Shown: positions 21,103 through 30,535 of the stretch, in pieces
Layout of the letters: every line of letters begins with the position of its first letter
Position numbering within the stretch: position 1 is the first letter of the stretch
DNA from: Sphaerosporella brunnea
Lineage: Eukaryota; Ascomycota; Pezizomycetes; Pezizales; Pyronemataceae
Length of the DNA stretch: 64,000 nucleotides
Reading direction: 5' to 3'
NCBI GenBank assembly: GCA_008704415.1
Contig: VXIS01000070.1
Location: 102,639 to 166,638 of the forward strand
Program-made: the position numbers and the translations under genes
Notes under the pieces: generated by a model
Database searches by the model: none
The model's input: the letters and a program-made list of their open reading frames with translations, nothing else
What the model was told of the DNA's origin: nothing

Positions 21103-21770
21103 ATAATTGTATGTATAGGGATACGAGGTTTTCTGTATACTAGCTTTCTTTGGAAACGTGGGTAGGCGGCCGCAAAAATACCAAAAGTCTGTTTTACCAC
21201 CTTGGACGGTAATTCGAGTACTGTGAGCTAAACGAAAAAGGAGTAGCATGAAGTTTTCTTGGGTTCACTAAAATGACCAATTCCGATGTCAGGCCCTTGA
21301 AATAGCAATACAACTCGGGCCAGCCAGGAATCTTTTAAGGTTCAAACACACCTGTGATGCTCCCCTACGTACCTGTAGGAACGGCACCGTCCGAGTGAGT
21401 TCCAGTGAGTCAAACTCACCCCCCCTCCCCCTTTCACTTGCGACAATTGCAAAAGGCCCACCTACCGGTATCAATGTATCATTTCCGACATTACACTTTA
21501 CCTCCCCATTCAACCTCAAGTTGCAACCAGAAGGTATCCCTTCAAGACAATACGTCCGATCAGCAACGGACGAAATCACCACCTCAACATTAGATGTGGG
21601 GGTCGTGGTTTCTATGCTAGGACCGTGACCGAGTACAGATTCGGACTGCAGGTTTTAGTTGCTGCTGTTATGTTAAGGGTGGAGGACCGGAACACAGTCT
21701 TCATTCTCAAAACAATACCAAAACTGTCGATCCCCTCCTTTCTTCTTGTAACATTTACGGGGAGACAGTG
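21103..21770. other. Intergenic, no supported gene
   Basis: A plus-strand frame at 21395-21628 has low-complexity composition and no domain signal. Nothing else is recognised. Confidence 0.45.
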
Positions 21771-22451
21771 ATGGCGAACGACTGGTTTTCTCAGCACCAG
21801 AATCAGTTCCAGCGCAGGGTCGCGAAGAACCAAGAGCGACTCCGCCGTTCAGGCGTCTCACGACGCTCGAGTCAACCAACACGGTTTTCTGTCCCTGGGT
21901 TTATCGGCAAGTCGTCTACTTGGTTGTGGCCAAGCGTTTCTGGAAGACCAAGATCAGGTCTCGGCTCCAAGTACCTCAAGATGGCCAGAAACCGGTCTTC
22001 ACCCACCACCAAGCGCTCCCACTCTCCTACCAACGCTCAGTTCCCACAAGCCACCAGGAACGTAACCCGCGCCAAGCACACGCACATGTCGATTGCTCCT
22101 GCCAAGTGTACCCGCAAGGCATCGACCCCACAGGCCGGTGGCCAGGACAACAAGCTCGCTTTCCTTTCCTTAGAGCCCAAGGGAAACAAGTCTCTCAAGG
22201 TGGAGATTTCTGAGAAGGCCCTGGATATGCAGATCAAAGAGTGCAGCTCCCTGCTTTTGAGCGTCAAGGAAGGAAAGATCTGGGGAAAAAGATCAGGCGC
22301 ATCGACAAGCTTCTCAACGCTAACCTCAAGGACGCTGACATTACTGGAAGCCTTCCCGTCGCAATACCTATTGGGGCCGAACAGAACAATTACCTATCCG
22401 CTAAATCGAAAGTTTCGACATGGTTTTTGGCGTTCTATCGTTGCAAAATAG
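21771..22451 (+). CDS. Hypothetical ORF ending inside a MITE
   Basis: 226-aa frame from ATG 21771, rich in Arg, Ser and Gln at the start (NDWFSQHQNQFQRRVAKNQ). I do not recognise it. About the last 35 codons and the stop lie within the 137-bp element at 22346-22482, so the original 3' end, if the gene was real, has been replaced. A second frame continues with protein-like sequence (KKIRRIDKLLNANLKDADITG), which hints at a frameshift or a missed intron near 22280. It may be a decayed gene. Confidence 0.3.
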   Translation: MANDWFSQHQNQFQRRVAKNQERLRRSGVSRRSSQPTRFSVPGFIGKSSTWLWPSVSGRPRSGLGSKYLKMARNRSSPTTKRSHSPTNAQFPQATRNVTRAKHTHMSIAPAKCTRKASTPQAGGQDNKLAFLSLEPKGNKSLKVEISEKALDMQIKECSSLLLSVKEGKIWGKRSGASTSFSTLTSRTLTLLEAFPSQYLLGPNRTITYPLNRKFRHGFWRSIVAK

Positions 22452-22482
22452 ACAGCCCCTGTAGAGCGATGGGAAGGCCTCC
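22346..22482. mobile_element. 137-bp MITE with 17-bp terminal inverted repeats
   Basis: Termini GGAAGCCTTCCCGTCGC (22346-22362) and GCGATGGGAAGGCCTCC (22466-22482) are inverted copies with two mismatches. ACT precedes and follows the element, a possible 3-bp target duplication. The interior matches the 7290-7400 repeat (ACCTATCCGCT, GAAAGTT, CGTTCTATCG). Confidence 0.75.
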
Positions 22483-23752
22483 ACTATGCTCGAAGAAACG
22501 CTTCTTCCGCTTCTTCATCTAGGAACCGAACTGCTAGTTGCTGGCTTCTAACTTTCTGGGTTGCTTTGCTTTGCAGTTGGTTGTTTGAATGGCGGTCTTT
22601 GTGATGGATGGATGGAGATACCGAGCAGGATTGTGTGATGGCTTCACGTCTGGATTCTGATAGTTGGCGTACTTGTCGCGCTGGCGTTGTGGGCGTATGT
22701 TCATAAACAAACTCCCTCCGATGATTATTTGCCTTACGCGAACGTCAAGTGACGGTCCTTTCTTTTGTGCCCAAATTCTGAGGCCGTAGTAGAGATTCGC
22801 TGCTGAATTTCTGTCGCCTTCACATCCACCCATGCACTGACCTCGTCAACCAGTCACAGGTTTCTGCTCCGGAATAGGAGGGTTGAGAATGAAGTTTGGT
22901 AAATAGACCTTCAATTCGAAAAATGACGTTTACAACCCCCTGTATTGAAATTAGTCTGCACCAAGTAGTCCGAGCAAATAAGATGTCTGTCTGCTGGGGG
23001 GAGCAAGATCCGAAGGATCAACTGCGGAATGGACCTCCACCGATTAGCACTCTGTAGATCTAAACCTTCGTAGGAGCTAGGTACCATTAATGCATTACCG
23101 TATTCTTCCGGTACGATGAGAATTGCCGGCGCCGAAGTCAATCTTTTCTAAGTAGCAAACGTACTATGTATGGAAACATGACACCGCCGGCGAATCTTAA
23201 TTGATGGCCAAGAGAGGCGGGCACTGGAGACGTCGCGGTACGACGGAGACACAAGGCGGCCGTGAGAATTAGAGTTGAGTACATAGTCCTCAACCATACC
23301 GCGCCCAGCCATTGTCGCCTCCTTAGATAGTGTTGTCGCCGTCACATAAGATTCGCCGGCGGCGTCATGTTTCCATACATAGTATGTTTGCTACTTAGAA
23401 AAGATTGACTTCGGCGCCGGCAATTCTCATCGTACCGGAATAATACGGTAGAATGGAAATATCCAACTCATTCGCTCTCCTTCGAAATTTGGGTTCGACA
23501 GCCATAGCACAACTAACCTGGCGGACCCGTTCGGCAAAGCCAGCATGGGCAACATTCGATCGCGTCGCTGGTCTCGATATTTAATATTTATTGCCTTTTC
23601 ACGTGATACTTCGAGTGATGTCCTGTGATAAGGGTCCAGGCCTGGCGTATCTTGGCACCCCACTATCGCATGCAGGCATCCCAAATTCTGAAATCTGACT
23701 TCTCACGCCGCAATCCACCCAGCGACTTCACACACCTCGGGAGTCGCCCATT
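22483..23752. other. Intergenic, contains one MITE
   Basis: Apart from the element at 23096-23450, no gene is supported. A minus-strand frame at 22534-22833 (GDRNSAANLYYGLRIW...) is not convincing. Confidence 0.45.
23096..23450. mobile_element. 355-bp MITE with 104-bp terminal inverted repeats
   Basis: Arms 23096-23199 and 23347-23450 are reverse complements with about three mismatches in 104 bp. The ends read TACCGTA/TACGGTA, compatible with a TA target duplication as in Tc1/mariner-type elements and identical at the tip to the element at 5240-5358. The 147-bp centre has no coding capacity. High arm identity suggests a fairly recent insertion. Confidence 0.9.
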
Positions 23753-26625
23753 ATGACCCTCCAGAAAGTGCGTCTGCTCTGTAATTCCATATTTTCCGCA
23801 CTCAGTCCGCAAAGAGCTTACGTTGGTTACTACCAGAACAAGAACAAGAACAAGAACGCCAATCGCAATAAATATGGCGACAAGCGACGCGATCGCGGCG
23901 GCCAGAAGCAGCAGCAACCTGCACACGGTGAGCGCGGAAACTACACGTCGATCGCCACCGAAAACGCCCTCTATGAGCGCTTCTACAAGGAGAGCAACCT
24001 CTTACCCGAGAAGGAGTGGGATGACTTTTGGGGCGCGCTGAAAAGGACCCTGCCGACTACATTCCGGTTTACGGGCAGCAGAGGGTGCGTGAAAGTCCTT
24101 CCGTGGCAATGGAATTGTGCTAATTCCCCGGCAGTCACGCCTTGAGCACTCTGAAGGCGTTGCAGGAAATCCACATTCCGCATCTACAAGGAATCACATG
24201 GGACGGACAGCTAGTGGATCCTCCCAAGGCGCTGCCGTGGTACCCTGACAATCTGGGTAATTCTTCAACCATTGGCGCACCTGACATGGGAATCTGACGG
24301 CTTGCAGCCTGGGGAATGTCTATAGGAAAGACTACTATCCGACGATGCCCGCCGTTCAAGAAGTTCCAGAACTACCTCGTGGCCGAGACTACCGTCGGAA
24401 ATATCTCCCGCCAAGAGGCGGTGTCGATGATTCCGCCGTTGCTCATGGACATTGAGCCTCACCACGTCGTCCTCGACATGTGCGCTGCCCCTGGGTCCAA
24501 GACGGCCCAGCTCGTTGAGATGATCCACAATGGTGAGGAAGCTGCGGTCAGCGCTGCCGCCGCTGGCCCTGCCCAAGAGGACCTCACCAAGGATGGTGAA
24601 AAGGGCGGAAGAGCTACTGGACTGGTCATCGCCAACGACGCCGATTACAAGCGTAGTCATATGTTAATCCACCAGACCAAGCGCCTCAACTCCCCAAACC
24701 TGATCGTCACTAACCACGACGCCACCATGTACCCGAGTTTGCTGATCAGCGACCCCAAAGAAGAGAACAAGCAGTACCTCAAGTACGACCGTATTCTGGC
24801 AGATGTCCCCTGTACTGGAGACGGAACCGCCCGGAAGAACTACAGCGTCTGGAAGGACTGGAACCCGCACAGCGCTTTCAACCTCCACGCTATCCAGGTC
24901 CGAATCTTGGTCCGTGGACTGCAGATGCTCAAGGTTGGCGGAAGGATGGTGTACTCCACCTGCTCTATGAACCCCATCGAGAACGAGGCTGTTGTTCAGG
25001 CCGCCATCGACCGCTGCGGAGGCTTGGACAAGGTTGAGATCGTGGACGTCAACGACCGTCTGCCCGAGCTCAAGCGCAGGCCTGGTCTCAAGGGCGGTTG
25101 GAGGGTGATGGACAAGGACCAGAAGTGGTACTCCACATTCGAGGAGGTGCTTCGGGACGATGAGGGCAAGGAGACTCGCATAGGAAGGATCACTCGTAGC
25201 ATGTTCCCCACAGAAACTGACAAATCCGACGACGACCCCACCCGAATTCCGCTGGAGCGCTGTGTTCGTGTTTACCCCCATCTTCAGGACACTGGTGGTT
25301 TCTTCATCACCGTCTTGAGGAAGAAGGAGGAGATTAAGGCGATCAAGCCTGAAGAGACCAAGACTCAGCGTATCGCTTCTCTCACCAAGACGTCGGTGGA
25401 AGCTACTCCTGTGCCTGAGGACGCCGTTCCTGTGGAAGAGACTACCCTCAAAACCGAAGTCATCCCGGCCTTGAAGCCTGACGGGGGATCTACTCCTCCT
25501 CCCTCCTCCCCCGGCAAGCGCAAGCTCGAATCCGACTCGCCGGCCCCGGCCGTTAAGAAGGTCAAGGCTGACGCCGACCCCGAGTCTGTTGTCCCGGAGG
25601 CCTCCGAAGCTGCCATCACCGTCCCCTCCGTTGTCATCCCCGCTCCCATTCCCGCAAGCACGGAGACCACCAAACCCTTCGACTTCCGTGGCAAGGACAC
25701 AAAGGGCAAAGGTCCCCCACCCGAGGAGCCATTCAAGTTCATTCCCCACGATCATGAGGTGCTGCAGCGGATCTATGAGTTCTATGGACTCTCTGACCGC
25801 TTCCCCAAGACGTGCTTTATGGTGCGCAACGCCGAGTGCTTACCGGTCCGCGCCATCTACTTCACTTCGCACCTGGCGAAGACGATTCTCGAGCGCAACG
25901 AGGGTCGTGGTGTCAAGTTTGTTCACTGCGGTGTGAAGGCTTTCATGAAGCAGGATGTGCAGTCCCCCGAGGTTTGCCCGTGGAGAATCCAAAGCGAGGG
26001 ATTGTCGATCGTGGCGCCGTGGATTGGACCGCAGCGTGTTGTTCACGCTACCAAGAGAGACACAGTGCACGCCTTGCTCAAGGAGCTGTTCCCCAAGGTC
26101 GGAGGAGCGGATGAGGAACAGGCGAAGAAGGAGGAGGATAAGAAGGAGGGTGATGCGGAAGAGTCTAAGCAGGAGGAGGTTGTGGACGACAGAAAGACGA
26201 TCGAGGAAATCGATAAGCAGGTTCGCGGCCTGGGCATGGGATGCTGTATCCTGAAAGTCAAGAAGACGGAGGGAGAGTTTAGCGATGACATGATCCTTCC
26301 CCTGTGGAAGAGTCGCTACAGCTGTAACTTGATGTTGCCGAAGGATGAGAGGAAGTAAGTGCTTCTAGTGGCCCCCTTTTGGTGTGGAGAGAGAGGTGCT
26401 AACGTGGAAATCGTCAGGGCTATGCTGCTGCGTTTGTTCAACGATACGTCCGAGATCAGGGATTCTACCAACAAGAACTCTCACATCTACAGAGAGGCCA
26501 ACATCGCGGCCAAGAAGGCCAGGGAGCTCGAGGAGGCCCGCCAGAGGGGAGAGATTCCGGAGGAGGATGCGGACCAGGTCGAGGCTGCCGAGGCTGAAGG
26601 CAAGGATGAGGAAATGCAGGAATAG
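23753..26625 (+). CDS. TRM4: tRNA (cytosine-5) methyltransferase, Trm4/Ncl1 (NSUN2) homologue
   Basis: Predicted 879-aa protein from exons 23753-23767, 23837-24084, 24135-24256, 24308-26354 and 26418-26625. Introns are 50-69 nt with clear GTGCGT/GTAATT/GTAAGT donors. The N-terminus is basic. The NOL1/NOP2/Sun methyltransferase core shows FTGSRGHALSTL, SRQEAVSMIPP, SAM-binding DMCAAPGSKTAQ (from 185), DVPCTGDGTARKN (Cys297, release) and STCSMNPIENEA (Cys347, nucleophile). A C-terminal PUA-like region and an acidic tail follow. The enzyme makes m5C at several positions of nuclear and cytosolic tRNAs using SAM. The first intron (23768-23836) is 69 nt, in frame and without a stop, so unspliced mRNA would also be translatable. 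Longer than yeast Trm4 because of a Pro/Ser/Lys-rich insert around residues 480-590. Confidence 0.95.
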
Positions 26626-26919
26626 TCTGGCAACACATAGACCGGGGTTTCTACGCGTAATAAAAAGTCGTTTCGTTTCGGGTTGGGAAAACATCAAATC
26701 TTTTTTCATTACATTGTTCTAGGCTCATGAAGGGTGCATATCGGATTGATGTGAACGTCGTTTATCTGATATGATTACATGTATAATTAAACGGACGGAA
26801 ATTAAAAAAAAAAAAAAAAAAAAAAAAAGAATCACCCCAAAACGCCGTAAATCAAACAAGAGCTCACCTCAAAACGACCACATCACACAAGCCAAGGTAT
26901 GTCCACAGATCCAGCCTGA
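26626..26919. other. Short convergent 3' interval with poly-A tract
   Basis: Lies between the convergent TRM4 and E2-like genes. It contains a run of about 25 A at 26804-26828 and no gene. Confidence 0.6.
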
Positions 26920-27590
26920 TTAGTACTCCCTCACCCTGATGCCCCTCTCCCTCAGCCTCTCCCCCACGGAACCGCGAATCCTATCCGCAGCGACCTGCTC
27001 CACCTCGGCAAGATCGCCCTTAAGCAGCACAATCTCCCCTCCCTTCTCGGGCTTCGTCTCATCCTGGCTGGCGCGCACACACTCGTTCACCCGCTCGGTC
27101 CAGCCATCGGTGCTTTCGCGGCGCGCATTCCATTTCTTCCACGCCTCCTTATCCGCTACCTGGTCCTCGGGGAGCTGGTCCAGCACGTCGTCGTTCTCGA
27201 ACACGGCTTTCAACGACTCCAGCAGCTCGGCGACCGCGTAGCGCTCGCCCGAGATCTTCACCTGGCCGGTCCCGCGGTCGACGAGGGGGTGGAACACGCG
27301 CGTTTGGAAGTGCAGCTCCGGCGAGAGGCTGGGGTTCTCGGGGAAGGTTATGGTGAAGCGCAGGATCGCCCCCAGGTATGCGCCCCGCCGCGGGAAGAAG
27401 ACGCCGTGCCAGGTCTTGCTTGGGGCCGTCGGCGAGAGCGTTACGTGCATGCCCCGTGGTGAGATTTGTTGGAGGCTTGCGCTGTGCGGCCGGGGGGTTA
27501 GCCAGATGTTTCTGGGATAGCGGACGGGGGTGCTGACAATTCTACGAGCAGCTGCTGCTTCGCGTAGAAGGGGTTGGCGGGCGGGAGCAT
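26920..27590 (-). CDS. Ubiquitin-conjugating-enzyme-like (UEV-type) protein lacking the active-site Cys
   Basis: Predicted 204-aa protein from exons 27590-27538 and 27481-26920, with a 56-nt intron (GTCAGC donor). The UBC fold is visible from QQLLVEF through PRGMHVTLSP, WHGVFFPRRGAYLGAILRF, ITFPENPSLSPELHF and VFHPLVDRGTGQV. In active E2 enzymes a cysteine follows the HPN/HPL segment; here it reads HPLVDRGTGQVKISGE with no Cys, so the protein is probably a catalytically inactive E2 variant acting as a scaffold, like UEV or AKTIP-type proteins. The C-terminal 80 residues are charged and helical. The partner is unknown. Confidence 0.8.
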
Positions 27591-28879
27591 GGTAAGGTTT
27601 GTTGGCGGCGAGACGGCGGCGACGGCGGGAGAGCTCGGTGTTGAACTGTGGAGCTTCCTTGCGCTAAACCCCAACGCGATCCCGGGTCACGTGCAGGGCC
27701 TGCATCGTATCCGCCTTTCCGCGCAACCATGCCGCAAAAGCGATTGGTGTTCATAGCCACCGACCACGGCAGTCTGCACTGCCCGCCCTTTGAAGGCTGT
27801 GGAGTACTGAGCCGGGCCAACTCCCTCCTCACCAAACCAAGGCCTTGGGAATATGCTGCAGATATGCAGCTCCAAGAACGAGAATCGAGGTTCCAGCCAG
27901 CCATCTCCCTCTGGGCTCTCCGACAGTATGGACACTTCATGCTGCAGCCAGACTGCGTTTGTGTGGCTTCAAAGCCTCTACGACGTTCTGCGTATTGTCC
28001 CGCTGCGAAGCGTTTGCAAAAAAATCAACGGAAAACGAAAGAGCACGGAATTCAGCATCATTATTCTGACATTTTCACTCCACTGCTGCGGTGCACAGCG
28101 TGCACTCGCAGCCGGGCTTTGGTTTTTCTGGCGTTGTACTTCTGCTTCTGGTGCTGGGGAAACACGTCAGTCGCAGTCTTGCGCGAGATACCTGGGAAAA
28201 GGCGTGATTTCCAATCCACTCCCTCAAAACCCGCTCTTCAAAACCCCGCCAAACCGCAGGGGACAGATATCTGGGGAACCATTCATTTTCCGGCTTCCGC
28301 AATGGACATGGACATTCCGTATTGCTGTTGCTACTCTGTAATGCCGTGTTTTTTTAGCTGCGTCCGGCAGCTACTGGGAGAGATGGATTTTCCACTTACC
28401 GGTACTGTTCCACCTCCGCCGACGTGTTTATGCCTGCTGTTAATATCCAGGGCGAAACAACGACATGGAAGCCACCAGTGTCGTCGTAACGATTGATGAA
28501 CTCCGACGGAAAGCTGCATTTCGAGTAACAGCGCCAATCCGCATATACAGCTCAAAAGAAAAAAAAAAAGTAACTACCACGACTCAAAGATGTCGCCATC
28601 AAGTGCGGAATTGACATCTTCGACCGCCGGCCTCTAAATATGTAGCTAGGGAGGCGGCGGAGAAGCTGTCCGAGTAAAAAATCCAACTCTCCCATCCCAC
28701 GCTTCACGAAATCTTTTTGCCATCCCTTCCTGTATACACTACACGGACATCAGTAAGAATACCCTATTTTGGCGAGTTCACGCGCGGCAAAATCTGACCA
28801 ATTGCATGCCGCAGAGTGTATATCTCCCACCGCAACAACAATAACAACACCTTTCAGTCCACCACAAGAAGCAAAACTC
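27591..28879. other. 1.3-kb divergent interval without a supported gene
   Basis: A long open frame at 27648-28496 has no ATG at its start, no domain signal and Cys/Pro-rich composition, and I do not treat it as a gene. The interval likely holds promoters for the E2-like and glyoxalase-like genes. Confidence 0.45.
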
Positions 28880-29746
28880 ATGGCCCCCGCTCAGATAGAT
28901 CATGTAGTCATCCTCCTACCATATAAAGACCTCATCAACCCCCCAGCGTGGATCACCGAAAATTTTGCCCTCACTCCCGGCGGCCGTCACAGCGACGGCC
29001 GCACCGAAAACAAGCTCATAGTCTTTAAAGATGGCACCTACCTCGAGCTGATCGCTTTCATCAATGACAACCCATCCCTACGCCGCGATCACCCCTGGGG
29101 GAAAAAACACTACGGCTTCATCGACTTCGCCTTAACCACCCCGCGAGAACTCGACTATGCTGGGCTCCGTGGACGGATCAACCAAAAGAGCGGGCGGCTG
29201 GCTATCGACTACGCATACCCGGTCGACGGAGGGAGACAGCGGCCAGACGGAGTGGAGGTAAAGTGGAAAGTCACGTTCCCCGTGAACCAGGCCACTGCTT
29301 CCCCTCATCCCAGTGCGCCGGTGAACCGCAGAGGTGAAATCCCGTTTTGGTGCAACGACATCACGCCAAGGAATGTGCGTGTGGACACGACGGAGGAAAA
29401 TACGACGCATCCGAGTGGGGCGCTGGGAATTGCGCAGTTTACGGTGCTGGTGCCGAAGTCCAAGGTCGATCGGTATGTTGACCTTTATTCGTCGATCATG
29501 GATACCCAGCCTGTGCGAGTGTTCGGGACTACGAGGTTGCCGCTTGATACCCCCATTCAGCACCCGGGCTTGGTTAAGCCGTGGGTGTTCGTGGAGGATC
29601 CGACGTCGGAGGAGGAGAAAAAGCGCGTGGCGGAGAGGGGGCCTGGGATTGTGGAGATTGCTTTGAGGGTGGGGACTGAAGGGAGTGTTGGTGTTGCAAG
29701 GGCACCGATCAGTGAGCAGGGCATATGGATTCACTTTTTGAAGTAG
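28880..29746 (+). CDS. Glyoxalase-like domain protein
   Basis: 288-aa single-exon protein beginning MAPAQIDHVVILLPYKDL. The His in QIDHVV at the start, FALTPGGRHSDGRTENKLIVFKDGTYLELIAF and the later YGFIDFAL strands match the first half of the Glyoxalase_3-like (VOC superfamily) fold. A second VOC-like half with QFTVLVP and RGPGIVEIALRV follows. These proteins are metal-dependent or former lyases/dioxygenases of unknown substrate in fungi. The frame is open upstream, but the first ATG in good context is 28880. Confidence 0.8.
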   Translation: MAPAQIDHVVILLPYKDLINPPAWITENFALTPGGRHSDGRTENKLIVFKDGTYLELIAFINDNPSLRRDHPWGKKHYGFIDFALTTPRELDYAGLRGRINQKSGRLAIDYAYPVDGGRQRPDGVEVKWKVTFPVNQATASPHPSAPVNRRGEIPFWCNDITPRNVRVDTTEENTTHPSGALGIAQFTVLVPKSKVDRYVDLYSSIMDTQPVRVFGTTRLPLDTPIQHPGLVKPWVFVEDPTSEEEKKRVAERGPGIVEIALRVGTEGSVGVARAPISEQGIWIHFLK

Positions 29747-30535
29747 CAGAGGGGCCATATAACCGTTCGATTTACGAATTTCTTTTGTCCTTTGCTTTTG
29801 ATGCATCCGCGAGGGGAGTTGGAAGGAGCATTTGGAGTTTCTGGAAGAATGCACCCCATTAAGCTGCATGCTTGGCCATTTCGCTCAGTTCCATAACTCG
29901 ATCACTTCGTCTTTGAGTGTGTAGACATAAGGATGAAAAGTGTCGGCGAGTGACATAATGAAGGCCAGCTTCAGATAACTACTTAAGTATGCAAACAAAC
30001 CGCAGAAAAAGCACAAACAAGCTCAAAGAAACTGCAGAATAATCCTCTATCTATTTTCTTTTTTCTTTTTCTTTTTTCTTTTTGTAGCTTTTCCGAGGCG
30101 GTGGCTTCTGGCGTTAAAATCCTTCGCATGAGAAATGCATATCCACCACTCACGTCCGAAGTAATCAACGTTTTCTCCTCGCTCCGCTTTGCTCTGATAC
30201 TTGCTCTCTTTTGCTCAATTTTCATCAGCTCTTCACGCTTTTGTGAAGAAGCCCCCCCCATCTTCTGCACCGTCAATTCCGTAGTCAATGGGCCTCCTCT
30301 CCTTCTTCGAAACCTTTTCTCTCCTTTTACACGACGTTCGGCGCGACCCTTCTCGCTCTATTCTCCTCCGCTGGTTCTGCCAGCTCTTCGACTGCCTCTT
30401 TTTCCTGCCAGCTAGCGGCCGGCGGAACCACCGCTCGAAGTGGCTGACCGACACAGATCTGGGAGACCTCGACCTGGAGTGCAACGATTTTTGCTCCGAG
30501 TTCTCGGTCTCGGTCCACAGTCTCGTCTAGCTGCC
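29747..30535. other. Intergenic with a pyrimidine-rich tract
   Basis: A C/T-rich tract lies at 30050-30085. A minus-strand K/R/E-rich frame at 29983-30288 could be a small gene but starts without ATG and draws its lysines from the tract, so I leave it out. Confidence 0.45.

Noticed and set aside
22534..22833. Transposase or nuclease fragment (GDRNSAANLYYGL)
   Set aside because: A short resemblance to DRDxNxARN-type motifs only; the rest of the frame is unlike any nuclease.
27648..28496. 282-codon open frame between the E2-like and glyoxalase-like genes
   Set aside because: No ATG at the start, no domain signal and odd Cys/Pro-rich composition.
29983..30288. Small K/R/E-rich minus-strand frame
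   Set aside because: Starts without ATG, and much of its lysine content comes from a pyrimidine tract on the other strand; it could still be an exon.
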